Assembly: GCF_011045115.1 (NCBI RefSeq)
Contig: NZ_JAAKZG010000003.1
Location: forward strand, 558,001 to 622,000
Source: Mesorhizobium zhangyense
GTDB taxonomy: Bacteria; Pseudomonadota; Alphaproteobacteria; Rhizobiales; Rhizobiaceae
Length of the DNA: 64,000 nucleotides
Direction: 5' to 3'
Made by a program: the position numbers and the translations under genes. The notes beneath the pieces were generated by a model. It ran no database searches, was not told the origin of the DNA, and saw only the letters and a list, made by a program, of their open reading frames with translations. Below are positions 7,829-16,057 of the stretch, one piece after another; positions within the stretch are counted from its first letter, which is position 1; each line of letters begins with the position of its first letter.

Positions 7829-8135
7829 TATAGGACCAAAGGAGGATGTGGCCACCGGTGGCCTGTCGGACGTTAAATCCGTCCAAAGGCCCTGTTTCGG
7901 CGGCATGTATCGCAACCATAAAAAATCAAAACCAAGCCATTGTTTCACCCACCAGCACTAGTTTGGCCCGCTCGATACACTTCATGCTTGCACGCGTGAA
8001 AACTCAAAATATACAAGAAGAAATACAGGATTAATTCTGTTTACAAGATCATTAAATGATAGAATTTAAGCCTACCAACGCAATCATAGAGACAATGGTT
8101 ATCTAATATTCACTTCGCAAAAGTTCAGAATAATT

Positions 8136-8176
8136 TATATTGCAACGCGGCATATTATATATTGCACTGCAATATA
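8136..8176. promoter_or_regulatory. Triple TATATTGCA motif upstream of xoxF
   Basis: TATATTGCA occurs at 8136-8144 and 8158-8166 (22 bases apart, about two helical turns). Its exact inverse TGCAATATA follows at 8168-8176 after one base. The last two make a 19-base perfect inverted repeat. It is a candidate operator for xoxF or the divergent gene. Confidence 0.45.
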
Positions 8177-8434
8177 AAACCGGGTGTTTCCGCTTGCCTT
8201 GGAAATTTTTATGACATAGCCTTTCCTTGTTTCCGGCTTCAAGGGCGTCACCGTCATTAGGGAGCGGCGACAGTCTTTCGTAGGCCAAGTGAGGTGGGCG
8301 GTAACGGTGCCCTCTGCTTATCTGGCTTAGGTCGTGACACGCTGCCGGAAATACTTCCCCCACATGAATCGCTTGGGCAAGCCCTCGTGGGCGAGACGGT
8401 CGATTCCTGATTGTGAACCCCGGGAGGATTTCGA

Positions 8435-10336
8435 ATGCGTGTACTCAAGAAAGCTAAGTACGTTTCATTAGCCGCGGCGTTTCTGACCTGCACCACGGCT
8501 TATGGAGCACTGGCCAACGACGACTTGATAAAACTGGCGGACGACGCCAAGAACTGGGCGATGCCTACGGGCGACTACGCCAATACCCGCTTCTCCAAGC
8601 TTAAAGAGATCACTGCCGAGAATGTGAAGAACCTGCAGGTCAAGTGGACGTTCTCCACCGGCGTGCTGCGCGGCCATGAAGGCGGGCCGCTTGTGATAGG
8701 CGACGTGATGTATGTGCACACGCCTTTCCCGAACATCGTTTACGCACTCGACCTGAACAACGATGGCAAGATTCTCTGGAAGTATGAACCCAAGCAGGAT
8801 CCGAACGTCATCCCGATCATGTGCTGCGACACGGTCAATCGCGGCGTAGCCTACGGTGACGGCAAGATCATCATCAACCAGGCGGACACGACGGTTACGG
8901 CGCTGGACGCCAAGACCGGCAAGGTCGCATGGTCGGTCAAGAACGGCGAAGCTGCCGACGGCAGCAAGGGCGAATCCGGCACGGCCGCACCAATGGTCGT
9001 CAAGGACAAGGTCATCATCGGTATCTCCGGCGGTGAATTCGGCGTTCGCGGCTGGACTGCCGCCTACAACCTGAAGGACGGCTCGGTTGCCTGGAAGGCC
9101 TACTCGATGGGCCCGGACAAGGACACGCTGATCGATCCTGAAAAGACCACGCAGCTCGGCAAGCCAGTTGGCCCGGATTCCGGCACCAACACCTGGGAAG
9201 GCGAGCAGTGGAAGACGGGCGGCGGCGCGACCTGGGGCTGGTATGCCTATGATCCGAAGCTGAACCTCGTCTACTACGGCACCGGCAACCCTTCGACCTG
9301 GAACCCTGTGCAGCGCCCCGGCGACAATCGCTGGTCGATGACCATCATGGCCCGCGATGCGGATACTGGTGTTGCCAAGTGGCTCTATCAGATGACCCCG
9401 CATGACGAGTGGGACTATGACGGCGTCAACGAGATGATCCTCGTCGACGGCATGGACGTGAACGGCGCAAAACACGACGTGCTCGTGCATTTCGACCGTA
9501 ACGGCTTCGCCTACACGATGGATCGTGGATCCGGCGAACTTCTGGTCGCCAAGAAATACGACCCGAAGGTGAACTGGGCGACGGAAGTCATTATGGACCC
9601 CAAGAGCGACCAGTATGGCCGCCCGCAGGTCGTCGCCAAATACTCGACCCAGCAGAATGGCGAAGACACCAACTCGACGGGCATCTGCCCGGCGGCACTT
9701 GGCACGAAGGACCAGCAGCCGGCAGCCTATTCGCCGAAGACCGGTCTGTTCTATGTGCCGACCAACCACGTCTGCATGGACTATGAGCCCTACCGGGTAA
9801 GCTACACCGCCGGTCAGCCTTATGTCGGCGCCACGGTGTCTATGTATCCGGCACCTGACAGCCATGGCGGCATGGGCAACTTCATTGCCTGGGATGCAGC
9901 CAAGGGCGAGATCGTCTGGTCGAAGCCCGAGCTGTTCTCGGTCTGGTCAGGCGCGCTTGCAACGGAAGGCGACGTCGTCTTCTACGGCACGCTCGAAGGC
10001 TACATCAAGGCAGTCGATAAGGACGGCAAGGAGCTCTACAAGTTCAAGACCCCTTCCGGCATCATCGGCAACATCAACACCTTCGAACACAAGGGCAAAC
10101 AGTACATTGCCGTTCTGTCGGGCGTTGGCGGCTGGGCCGGTATCGGTCTGGCTGGCGGACTGATGGCGCCTGAAAATGCCGCTGCTTGGCACGGTGCCGT
10201 CGACCAGGGCCGCGCCCAGGGCGATGAGGCTGCGGTGGTCGGCACGGCCGGTCTCGGCGCGGTCGGTGGCTACGCCGGATTGGCTGAATACACCACGCTT
10301 GGTGGTCAGCTGACCGTCTTCGGCCTTCCGGACTGA
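8435..10336 (+). CDS. xoxF: Lanthanide-dependent methanol dehydrogenase XoxF
   Basis: A 633-residue PQQ-dependent alcohol dehydrogenase, an eight-bladed propeller acting in the periplasm and oxidising methanol (also other short alcohols) to aldehyde or acid. The signal peptide ends near GALAND. Adjacent C130-C131 form the vicinal disulfide over PQQ. Metal and catalytic positions in precursor numbering are E201, N285, catalytic D327 and D329 in the WDYDG motif. The Asp at the second position is the known mark of lanthanide (Xox) enzymes; calcium MxaF enzymes have Ala. Start at 8435 after CGGGAGG. It is followed by xoxG and xoxJ; no small-subunit mxaI is present. The clade is most likely XoxF5. 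Confidence 0.96.
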   Translation: MRVLKKAKYVSLAAAFLTCTTAYGALANDDLIKLADDAKNWAMPTGDYANTRFSKLKEITAENVKNLQVKWTFSTGVLRGHEGGPLVIGDVMYVHTPFPNIVYALDLNNDGKILWKYEPKQDPNVIPIMCCDTVNRGVAYGDGKIIINQADTTVTALDAKTGKVAWSVKNGEAADGSKGESGTAAPMVVKDKVIIGISGGEFGVRGWTAAYNLKDGSVAWKAYSMGPDKDTLIDPEKTTQLGKPVGPDSGTNTWEGEQWKTGGGATWGWYAYDPKLNLVYYGTGNPSTWNPVQRPGDNRWSMTIMARDADTGVAKWLYQMTPHDEWDYDGVNEMILVDGMDVNGAKHDVLVHFDRNGFAYTMDRGSGELLVAKKYDPKVNWATEVIMDPKSDQYGRPQVVAKYSTQQNGEDTNSTGICPAALGTKDQQPAAYSPKTGLFYVPTNHVCMDYEPYRVSYTAGQPYVGATVSMYPAPDSHGGMGNFIAWDAAKGEIVWSKPELFSVWSGALATEGDVVFYGTLEGYIKAVDKDGKELYKFKTPSGIIGNINTFEHKGKQYIAVLSGVGGWAGIGLAGGLMAPENAAAWHGAVDQGRAQGDEAAVVGTAGLGAVGGYAGLAEYTTLGGQLTVFGLPD

Positions 10337-10389
10337 TCGTCCGGCGCTGAACGACTGAGCCGCTTTGTGCATGCAAGGCATTAAGTAGA

Positions 10390-10428
10390 GAGAGCCCGGA
10401 ACGAACCGACAATCCGTCCCGGGCTCTC
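10390..10428 (+). terminator. Hairpin between xoxF and xoxG
   Basis: GAGAGCCCGG (10390-10399) pairs with CCGGGCTCTC (10419-10428), and an inner ACG/CGT pairing follows one mismatch. No T tract follows, so partial termination or RNA stabilisation between the highly expressed xoxF and its downstream genes is more likely than a full stop. Confidence 0.5.
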
Positions 10429-10512
10429 AACTTCCCCAGCATAAGCACCTGCCGTTGCGTCCAGACTGCCGAAACGGTTTGTGCCGCGACGAGTTGAAAC
10501 ATGAGGTTTTGA

Positions 10513-11040
10513 ATGTCTGTTCGCATCGTATTCTCCGCACTCGCCCTCTCCCTTCTTGCGGTCGCCGGCACTGGTCCGGCACAGGCACAAGATAGCAAGG
10601 AAAAGGCGGCGGCAGTCTCCGACGATGATGGGAAATATGCCGATGCGGACGGAACTCCGACATACAAGATTCAGGACGACGGCACTGTCGACTGGTACAC
10701 ATTCAGTGGTTATCGCCGTTTCAATTCCGACTGCCACGTCTGCCACGGCCCGGATGGCGTCGGTTCGAGCTACGCGCCTGCACTGGCCGATTCGCTCAAG
10801 ACGATGGACTACGGAACCTTCCTTTCCATCGTTGCAGAGGGCCGCAAGAATGTCGGCGGCGGCAAGGAAAACGTGATGCCGGCCTTCGGCGACAACAAGA
10901 ACGTCTATTGCTACATGGACGACCTCTACGTCTACCTGCGCGCCCGCGCCGTCGGTGATCTGCCGCGCGGACGTCCGGCCAAGAAAGCCGACAAGCCGCA
11001 GGCGGCAAAAGATCACGAAGCTTCATGCATGGGTGGATAA
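10513..11040 (+). CDS. xoxG: Cytochrome c XoxG, electron acceptor of XoxF
   Basis: A 175-residue periplasmic c-type cytochrome of the cL/XoxG type that accepts electrons from PQQH2 in XoxF. A signal peptide ends near GPAQAQ; heme attaches at C74-x-x-C77-H78 (CHVCHGPDGVG) and a distal Met lies in ENVMPAFGD. Extra cysteines occur in NVYCYMDD and the C-terminal SCMGG. A GAGG element precedes the ATG at 10513. The stop overlaps the preferred xoxJ start (TAATG), supporting a xoxGJ operon. Confidence 0.93.
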   Translation: MSVRIVFSALALSLLAVAGTGPAQAQDSKEKAAAVSDDDGKYADADGTPTYKIQDDGTVDWYTFSGYRRFNSDCHVCHGPDGVGSSYAPALADSLKTMDYGTFLSIVAEGRKNVGGGKENVMPAFGDNKNVYCYMDDLYVYLRARAVGDLPRGRPAKKADKPQAAKDHEASCMGG

Positions 11041-11906
11041 TGGCATTCGGGCACAAATTTTCCCGTTTTCGGTGGGCCATAGCTGCCCTGGCGCTGACGA
11101 TCGCCCTGCCCGGCTCCGCATTCGCCCAGGGTGCGGGCCTGGGTGCTGCGGGCGAACTGGTCGACCCGGATGTGCTGCGCGTTTGCGCCGACCCTTCCAA
11201 CATGCCTTTCACCGACGAGAGCGGCCAGGGTTTTGAAAACAAGCTTGCCGAACTGGTCGCTTCCAAGCTCGGGCGCAAGTCGGTTTCCTACACATGGTTT
11301 CCGATGGCCACCGGCTTCGTGCGCAACACGCTCAGGGCCAATCGCTGCGACATCATCATGGGCTATGCGCAGGGTGACGAGCTGGTGCAGAACACCAACG
11401 CCTATTACCGCTCGACCTATGTGATGGTTTACAAGAAGGGCGGCGAGCTCGACGGCGTCGAGACGATCGAAGACCCGAAGCTTGCCGACAAGCGGCTCGG
11501 CATCGTCGGCGGCACGCCGCCATCGGCGAACATGGCCGCCGCCAAGCTGATGAAAAAAGCCAAGAACTATCCGCTGATGGTCGATACGCGGCTTGCCCCC
11601 TCCATGGCCGAGGTCATGATCAAGGACATGCTTGCAGGCGTCATCGATGTGGCAGTGCTGTGGGGACCGATGGCCGGCTATTATGCCAAGCAGGCGAATG
11701 CCGATCTCGCCGTCGTGCCGCTGGTCAAGGAAAAGACCGGCTCGCGCATGGTCTATCGCATCACCATGGGCGTGCGCCCTTCGGATCAGGAATGGAAACG
11801 CACGCTGAACAACTTCATCAAGGACAACCAGGGCGAGATCAACAAGCTCCTGCTCGAATACAATGTGCCGCTGCTCGATGAGCGCGACCAACCGATTACG
11901 GAATAG
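11040..11906 (+). CDS. xoxJ: XoxJ, periplasmic binding-protein-like partner of XoxF
   Basis: A 288-residue solute-binding-protein fold (family 3-like) exported by a signal ending near GSAFAQ. Recognisable segments are LRVCADPSNMPFTDESGQGFENK, read here as positions about 44-66, then CDIIMGYAQGDELVQNTNAYYRS and VDVAVLWGPMAGYYA-like blocks. XoxJ/MxaJ proteins are thought to help mature or activate the dehydrogenase rather than transport a solute. ATG 11040 overlaps the xoxG stop; an in-frame ATG at 11025 is an alternative and would overlap xoxG by 16 bases. Confidence 0.9.
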   Translation: MAFGHKFSRFRWAIAALALTIALPGSAFAQGAGLGAAGELVDPDVLRVCADPSNMPFTDESGQGFENKLAELVASKLGRKSVSYTWFPMATGFVRNTLRANRCDIIMGYAQGDELVQNTNAYYRSTYVMVYKKGGELDGVETIEDPKLADKRLGIVGGTPPSANMAAAKLMKKAKNYPLMVDTRLAPSMAEVMIKDMLAGVIDVAVLWGPMAGYYAKQANADLAVVPLVKEKTGSRMVYRITMGVRPSDQEWKRTLNNFIKDNQGEINKLLLEYNVPLLDERDQPITE

Positions 11907-11953
11907 AGGCTGAAATCTGCCGGTCGCATGTGGCGCCGGCTTTTAAGGCGGAA

Positions 11954-12526
11954 ATGCCGAAAGTGACGAAAAGAAAGGGAACGATCTTGCTGCTCGTTGC
12001 GGGCCTTTTGAGTTCGATGCATCTGCCGGCGGCCCTCGCCGGCGATGTCACCGAGCCGGACGGCTACCGCATGGACGAATATCGTGCCCCTACGCCTGAG
12101 ACCCTGCACGGCGCTCAGGTGGTGACGACGGCCGAAGCCGAAGCCTTGTGGCGCGAGAAGAAGACAGTCTTCTTCGACGTCATGCCCAACACGCCCAAGC
12201 CTGCAAATTTGCCGGCCGGAACGATCTGGCGCGACAAGCCCCGCAACGACATTCCCGGCAGCGTGTGGCTTGCCAATGTCGGCTACGGCGCCTTGACGAA
12301 GGAGCAGGAAGCCTATTTCCGCGACGGCCTTTCGGCGCATACCGGCAACGACAAGGCTCGCGCGATCCTGTTTTATTGCATGACCGATTGCTGGATGTCC
12401 TGGAACGCTGCCCGGCGCGCGATCGAATGGGGCCACAGCTCGGTTATCTGGTATCCGGCCGGTGCTGATGGCTGGGAAAAAGCGGGATTTCCACTGGAGG
12501 ACAAGAAGCCGCTGGCTGGCGGATAG
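11954..12526 (+). CDS. PQQ-associated CXXCW-motif (rhodanese-like) protein
   Basis: A 190-residue exported protein of the family named PQQ-dependent catabolism-associated CXXCW motif protein. A signal peptide ends near AALAGD. The fold is rhodanese-like, and the motif C-M-T-D-C-W near residue 148 replaces the single rhodanese cysteine. A redox or sulfur-handling role in quinoprotein assembly is plausible, but no reaction is established. An upstream in-frame GTG (11930) is an alternative start; the ATG is preferred because it precedes the signal peptide directly. It lies 47 bases after xoxJ. Confidence 0.88.
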   Translation: MPKVTKRKGTILLLVAGLLSSMHLPAALAGDVTEPDGYRMDEYRAPTPETLHGAQVVTTAEAEALWREKKTVFFDVMPNTPKPANLPAGTIWRDKPRNDIPGSVWLANVGYGALTKEQEAYFRDGLSAHTGNDKARAILFYCMTDCWMSWNAARRAIEWGHSSVIWYPAGADGWEKAGFPLEDKKPLAGG

Positions 12527-12585
12527 TTTCGGAACGAATGTTCACATAAGTTTGTTTAGCTATTTAAGCACCTGCTGTTTCATTA

Positions 12586-12631
12586 GTCCATTTATGGACG
12601 GACCATTGCACATAGGTGCCAAGGCAATGGT
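12586..12631 (+). promoter_or_regulatory. Palindromes in the pqqA leader
   Basis: A 14-base perfect inverted repeat GTCCAT-TT-ATGGAC (12586-12599) is followed at once by a hairpin ACCATTGC (12602-12609) / GCAATGGT (12624-12631) with a 14-base loop. They lie 50-95 bases upstream of pqqA, downstream of an AT-rich stretch suited to a promoter. Confidence 0.4.
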
Positions 12632-12679
12632 TGACGATCGAAGGAATCGGCCTTTGGGGCCGGTACAAAGGAGGAAGAC

Positions 12680-12775
12680 ATGAAGAAGAGCTGGACGAAG
12701 CCTACAATGTGCCAGGTATCGGCGGGAATGGAAATTTCGCGGTATCTGCCTGCTGAAATCACTCCCAAGAAGTAG
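12680..12775 (+). CDS. pqqA: PQQ precursor peptide PqqA
   Basis: A 31-residue ribosomal precursor peptide whose Glu18 and Tyr22 (M-E-I-S-R-Y, the E-x3-Y motif) are crosslinked by PqqE and become PQQ. The ATG at 12680 follows a strong AAGGAGG. The Trp5, Thr6 and Pro8 block and the C-terminal TPKK fit the family. It starts the pqqABCDE operon; a strong hairpin follows before pqqB, which would keep pqqA transcript in excess. Confidence 0.95.
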   Translation: MKKSWTKPTMCQVSAGMEISRYLPAEITPKK

Positions 12776-12783
12776 GCCACAAA

Positions 12784-12816
12784 GGCGCGTGCCCACTGCT
12801 TGCAGGGGCACGCGCC
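12784..12816 (+). terminator. Strong hairpin between pqqA and pqqB
   Basis: GGCGCGTGCCC (12784-12794) pairs perfectly with GGGCACGCGCC (12806-12816), with a further CTGC/GCAG pairing possible inside the loop. It begins 8 bases after the pqqA stop and lacks a T tract. It probably acts as an attenuator or 3' stabiliser, giving much more pqqA than pqqB-E message. Confidence 0.6.
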
Positions 12817-12922
12817 GTTCATGACCGCTTGGGCCGTATTGGTTTGAAATTTGACCTTGCAAGCATTGCGCTTGGCAGGGAAGAATGGTGGTTGACTGGA
12901 AATTTGCAAGACGGACTTCGCC

Positions 12923-13861
12923 ATGCGCGTGAAGATCATCGGATCGGCGGCGGGCGGCGGATTCCCGCAATGGAACTGCAACTACCGGCTCAGCCGTGCG
13001 GCACGTGCGGGCAACGCAGGCGTGAGACCAAGGACGCAATCCAGTCTCGCCGCATCCGCCGACGGGCGGGGCTGGGTGCTTTTCAATGCGTCCCCCGATA
13101 TCCGACAGCAGATTGCGGAAACGCCGGAACTGCAGCCTCAGCCCGGCGAGGCGTTGCGCTCCACCCCTATCCGCGCCGTGGTGCTGACGAATGCAGATGT
13201 CGACCATGTCGCGGGGCTGCTCAGCCTGCGTGAACGCCAGCCATTCGCGATCTATGCCACCGAGCAGGTGCTGTCGGCTCTGCGGGCGAACTCGATCTTC
13301 AATGTGCTCGATCCGTCCATTGTCCCGCGCCACAGGCTCATGGAAAATCAGGAGACCAGCATTCACGACGCCGAAGGAAACGAGACCGGTATGCGCATCG
13401 AGACTTTCGCCGTGCCGGGCAAGATCGCGCTCTATCTCGAGGATGCCAGCCGCCCCAATGACAATTTCGGCTCGGAGAGCGGCGATACCATCGCTGTTCG
13501 CCTCGCCGGTTCCAGGCCGGAAAGCTCGGCTTTCTACATTCCCGGCTGCGCGCGGATCGACCCGGATCTCCGCCAGCGGCTTTCCGGTGCCTCCTGCCTG
13601 CTCTTCGACGGCACGGTCTATACCGACGACGAGATGGTGACCGCAGGCGTCGGCACCAAGACGGGCACGCGCATGGGGCACCTTGCTATGTCAGGCGAAA
13701 GCGGTTCGATCGCCCGGCTGGCTGATGTGCCTATTTCCCGGCGCATCTTCGTCCATATCAACAACACCAATCCGGTCCTCGATGAGAATTCGCACGAGCA
13801 TGCGGCCGTCCGGTCCGCTGGCTGGGAAGTCGCCCATGACGGCATGGAGATAGAATTGTGA
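12923..13861 (+). CDS. pqqB: PQQ biosynthesis protein PqqB
   Basis: A 312-residue metallo-beta-lactamase-fold protein needed for PQQ formation, proposed to hydroxylate the Glu-Tyr crosslinked intermediate. The N-terminus MRVKIIGSAAGGGFPQWNC is diagnostic, followed by CNY, TNADVDHVAGLLSLRE in place of the canonical HxHxDH, and MGHLAMSG. The ATG at 12923 has only a weak GACGG upstream, consistent with low translation relative to pqqA. Its stop overlaps a GTG start for pqqC. Confidence 0.96.
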   Translation: MRVKIIGSAAGGGFPQWNCNYRLSRAARAGNAGVRPRTQSSLAASADGRGWVLFNASPDIRQQIAETPELQPQPGEALRSTPIRAVVLTNADVDHVAGLLSLRERQPFAIYATEQVLSALRANSIFNVLDPSIVPRHRLMENQETSIHDAEGNETGMRIETFAVPGKIALYLEDASRPNDNFGSESGDTIAVRLAGSRPESSAFYIPGCARIDPDLRQRLSGASCLLFDGTVYTDDEMVTAGVGTKTGTRMGHLAMSGESGSIARLADVPISRRIFVHINNTNPVLDENSHEHAAVRSAGWEVAHDGMEIEL

Positions 13862-14616
13862 GCGATTTCCACGACGCCGCCAAGAACGGGCTGAACCAAC
13901 TGCAATTCGAAGCCGTGCTGCGGCAGGTCGGCGCCGAGCGCTACCACAACCTTCACCCGTTTCACCATCAGATGACGCAGGGCGCACTGACCAAGGGCCA
14001 GATGCAGGCCTGGGCGCTTAACCGCTACTGCTATCAGTCGGTTATTCCGCGCAAGGACGCGATGATCCTCGCACGCGCCGAAGACCCCGCCTTCCGCGCC
14101 GAATGGCGCAAGCGCATCGAGGATCACGACGGCGCAGACGGCTGGAACGGCGGCATCGCCCGCTGGCTCAAGCTAGCAACCGGCCTCGGCCTGCCGGCGC
14201 AGGACGTAATCGGCGAGCGGCTGGCGCTTCCGGCGACGCGCTTCGCGGTCGGCGCCTATCTCTCCTTCTGTACCAACCGCACGCTGCTGGAAGCCGTCGG
14301 CTCCTCGCTGACGGAATTGTTTTCGCCGGTCATCATTGCCGAGCGCGTGCCGGCGATGCTGGCAAAATATGACTACGTCACCGAAGACATCCTCGCCTAT
14401 TTCAAGCCGCGCCCGGAACAGGCCTCGCGCGATTCCGATTTCGCGCTCGCCTATGTGCTGGCCCACGCCGACAACCCCGAGCGCCAGCAATCGGTAATCG
14501 ATGCGCTGGTCTTCAAATGCGATATACTGTGGGCAATGCTCGATGCGCTGAAGCATGCCTATGGCGAGGCGGGCCATATCCCGCCAGGGGCCTTCCGGCC
14601 GGAGGAGCGCGGATGA
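13858..14616 (+). CDS. pqqC: Pyrroloquinoline-quinone synthase PqqC
   Basis: A 252-residue cofactorless oxidase that catalyses the last step, ring closure and eight-electron oxidation of AHQQ to PQQ. Family blocks include YHNLHPFHHQM, LNRYCYQSVIPRKDAMIL, ERLALPATRFAVGAY and SLTELFSPVI. It starts at a GTG within a GTGA overlap with pqqB and ends in an ATGA overlap with pqqD, so the genes are translationally coupled. Confidence 0.97.
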   Translation: MSDFHDAAKNGLNQLQFEAVLRQVGAERYHNLHPFHHQMTQGALTKGQMQAWALNRYCYQSVIPRKDAMILARAEDPAFRAEWRKRIEDHDGADGWNGGIARWLKLATGLGLPAQDVIGERLALPATRFAVGAYLSFCTNRTLLEAVGSSLTELFSPVIIAERVPAMLAKYDYVTEDILAYFKPRPEQASRDSDFALAYVLAHADNPERQQSVIDALVFKCDILWAMLDALKHAYGEAGHIPPGAFRPEERG

Positions 14617-14909
14617 CACTGACCCGCGAACGAAGGATAGTCTCTAGCCAGGCAACGCCTTCCCTGCCGCGCCATGTCCGCATCCAGTTCGATCCGGTGC
14701 GGCAGGCCTGGTCGGTTCTATCGCCGGAGAAAGTGTTCTGGCCCAACGACATCAGCCTCGACATTCTGCGCCGCTGCAACGGCAGCACCACCATAGGCAC
14801 CCTCATCTCGGATCTGGCCGCAGAATATGACGCCCCGGAAGAAGACGTCGCCGGCGACGTCACCGCCTTCCTCCAGGAATGGTCCGACAACCTGCTGGTG
14901 AAGCTATGA
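14613..14909 (+). CDS. pqqD: PqqA-binding chaperone PqqD
   Basis: A 98-residue RiPP recognition element that holds PqqA for modification by PqqE. The conserved core RHVRIQFDPVRQAWSVLSPE and the NDISLDILRRCNG segment identify it, with the C-terminal helix FLQEWSDNLLVKL. ATG 14613 lies in an ATGA overlap after a GGAGGAG element; the stop overlaps pqqE in the same way. PqqD is separate here rather than fused to PqqC as in some methylotrophs. Confidence 0.96.
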   Translation: MTLTRERRIVSSQATPSLPRHVRIQFDPVRQAWSVLSPEKVFWPNDISLDILRRCNGSTTIGTLISDLAAEYDAPEEDVAGDVTAFLQEWSDNLLVKL

Positions 14910-16033
14910 GCGAACTTCTCCTGCCCCCGATCGGCATGCTGGCGGAACTTACCCACCGCTGCCCGCTGCAATGCCCCTATTGTTCCAATCCGACGGAACT
15001 GATGAAGGCCAACCGTGAACTCGACACGCAGACCTGGCTATACCTGTTCCGCCAGGCTGCCGATCTCGGCGTTCTGCAGGTCCACCTTTCCGGCGGCGAG
15101 CCGACCCTGCGCCGCGATCTGGAACAACTGGTGGCCGGGCTCTCCTCGCGCGGCGTCTACACCAATCTCATCACCGCCGGCGTCGGCATTGCCGAAGGCC
15201 GCATCCGCGCGCTTGCCGAGGCCGGCCTCGACCATGTGCAATTGAGTTTCCAGGGCGCGCGCGCCGCGACCACCGAGCGCATCGGCAACAATCGCGGCAG
15301 CCACGAGAAGAAGCTGGAAACGGCGCGACGCGTAAAAGCGGCCGGCCTGCCGCTCACCGTCAACGCGCCGATCCACCGGCACAACATCGAGGAAGTGCCG
15401 GATTTCATCGAGCTTGCGCTGTCGCTCGGCGCCGAACGGCTGGAAATCGCCAATGTGCAATATTCGGGCTGGGCTCTGGTCAATCGCGATGCGCTGATGC
15501 CTGACCGGGCCTCGGTAGAACGGCAGGTCGAGATCGTCGAGGCGGCGCGCGAACGCCTGCGCGGCATCATGAACATCGATTTCGTCACGCCGGATTACTT
15601 CGCAACCTACCCCAAGCCCTGCATGGGCGGCTGGGCGCGGGACGCCTTCATGGTCGCGCCCGACGGCACGGTGCTGCCTTGCCACGCCGCGCATACGATC
15701 CGATCGCTGACCTTCGAACGCTTCGGCGACCGCTCGCTCGCCGAAATCTGGACCGACTCGCCGGCATTCAATGCCTTCCGTGGCACCGGCTGGATGCAGG
15801 AACCCTGCCGAAGCTGCGACCGCCGCGAGATCGACTGGGGCGGCTGCCGCTGCCAGGCGATGGCAATCGCCGGCGACCCGGCCGCCACCGACCCGGCCTG
15901 CGCGAAATCGCCGATCCATGCGCGTATGAGCATGCTGATCGAGGATGCGCTGGCCACCGCCCGCGCCGATGGCAGCAACGATGCGACCACCTTCGTCTAT
16001 CGCCGCATCGCCGCCGTGCAGGAGCCGGTTTAG
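14906..16033 (+). CDS. pqqE: Radical SAM PqqA peptide cyclase PqqE
   Basis: A 375-residue radical S-adenosylmethionine enzyme that makes the C-C bond between Glu and Tyr of PqqA. The [4Fe-4S] motif is C19-x3-C23-x2-C26 (CPLQCPYC). The C-terminal SPASM domain carries the expected cysteines in PCMGGW, LPCHAAH, EPCRSCDRR, GGCRCQ and DPACAKSP. It begins in the ATGA overlap with pqqD and ends the pqq operon; no pqqF or pqqG protease follows. Confidence 0.97.
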   Translation: MSELLLPPIGMLAELTHRCPLQCPYCSNPTELMKANRELDTQTWLYLFRQAADLGVLQVHLSGGEPTLRRDLEQLVAGLSSRGVYTNLITAGVGIAEGRIRALAEAGLDHVQLSFQGARAATTERIGNNRGSHEKKLETARRVKAAGLPLTVNAPIHRHNIEEVPDFIELALSLGAERLEIANVQYSGWALVNRDALMPDRASVERQVEIVEAARERLRGIMNIDFVTPDYFATYPKPCMGGWARDAFMVAPDGTVLPCHAAHTIRSLTFERFGDRSLAEIWTDSPAFNAFRGTGWMQEPCRSCDRREIDWGGCRCQAMAIAGDPAATDPACAKSPIHARMSMLIEDALATARADGSNDATTFVYRRIAAVQEPV

Positions 16034-16057
16034 CGACTAGCTAGGGAGTGTTGATAT

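Larger units (their letters stand above)
7769..8434. other. Long AT-rich intergenic region upstream of xoxF
   Basis: This 666-base region separates the divergent small Cys protein from xoxF. About 7900-8220 is distinctly AT-rich against the GC-rich surroundings. It contains TTGCCA-type repeats (7788-7828), a perfect 14-base palindrome GGCCACCGGTGGCC (7850-7863) and a triple TATATTGCA motif (8136-8176). The last 250 bases form a long leader ending in the GGGAGG ribosome site of xoxF. No gene is supported within it. Confidence 0.6.

Noticed and set aside
8468-9865. A 465-codon open frame on the minus strand opposite xoxF
   Set aside because: It is exactly antisense to a well-supported gene, lacks recognisable motifs and has the His/Arg/Val-rich composition typical of GC-rich antisense frames.
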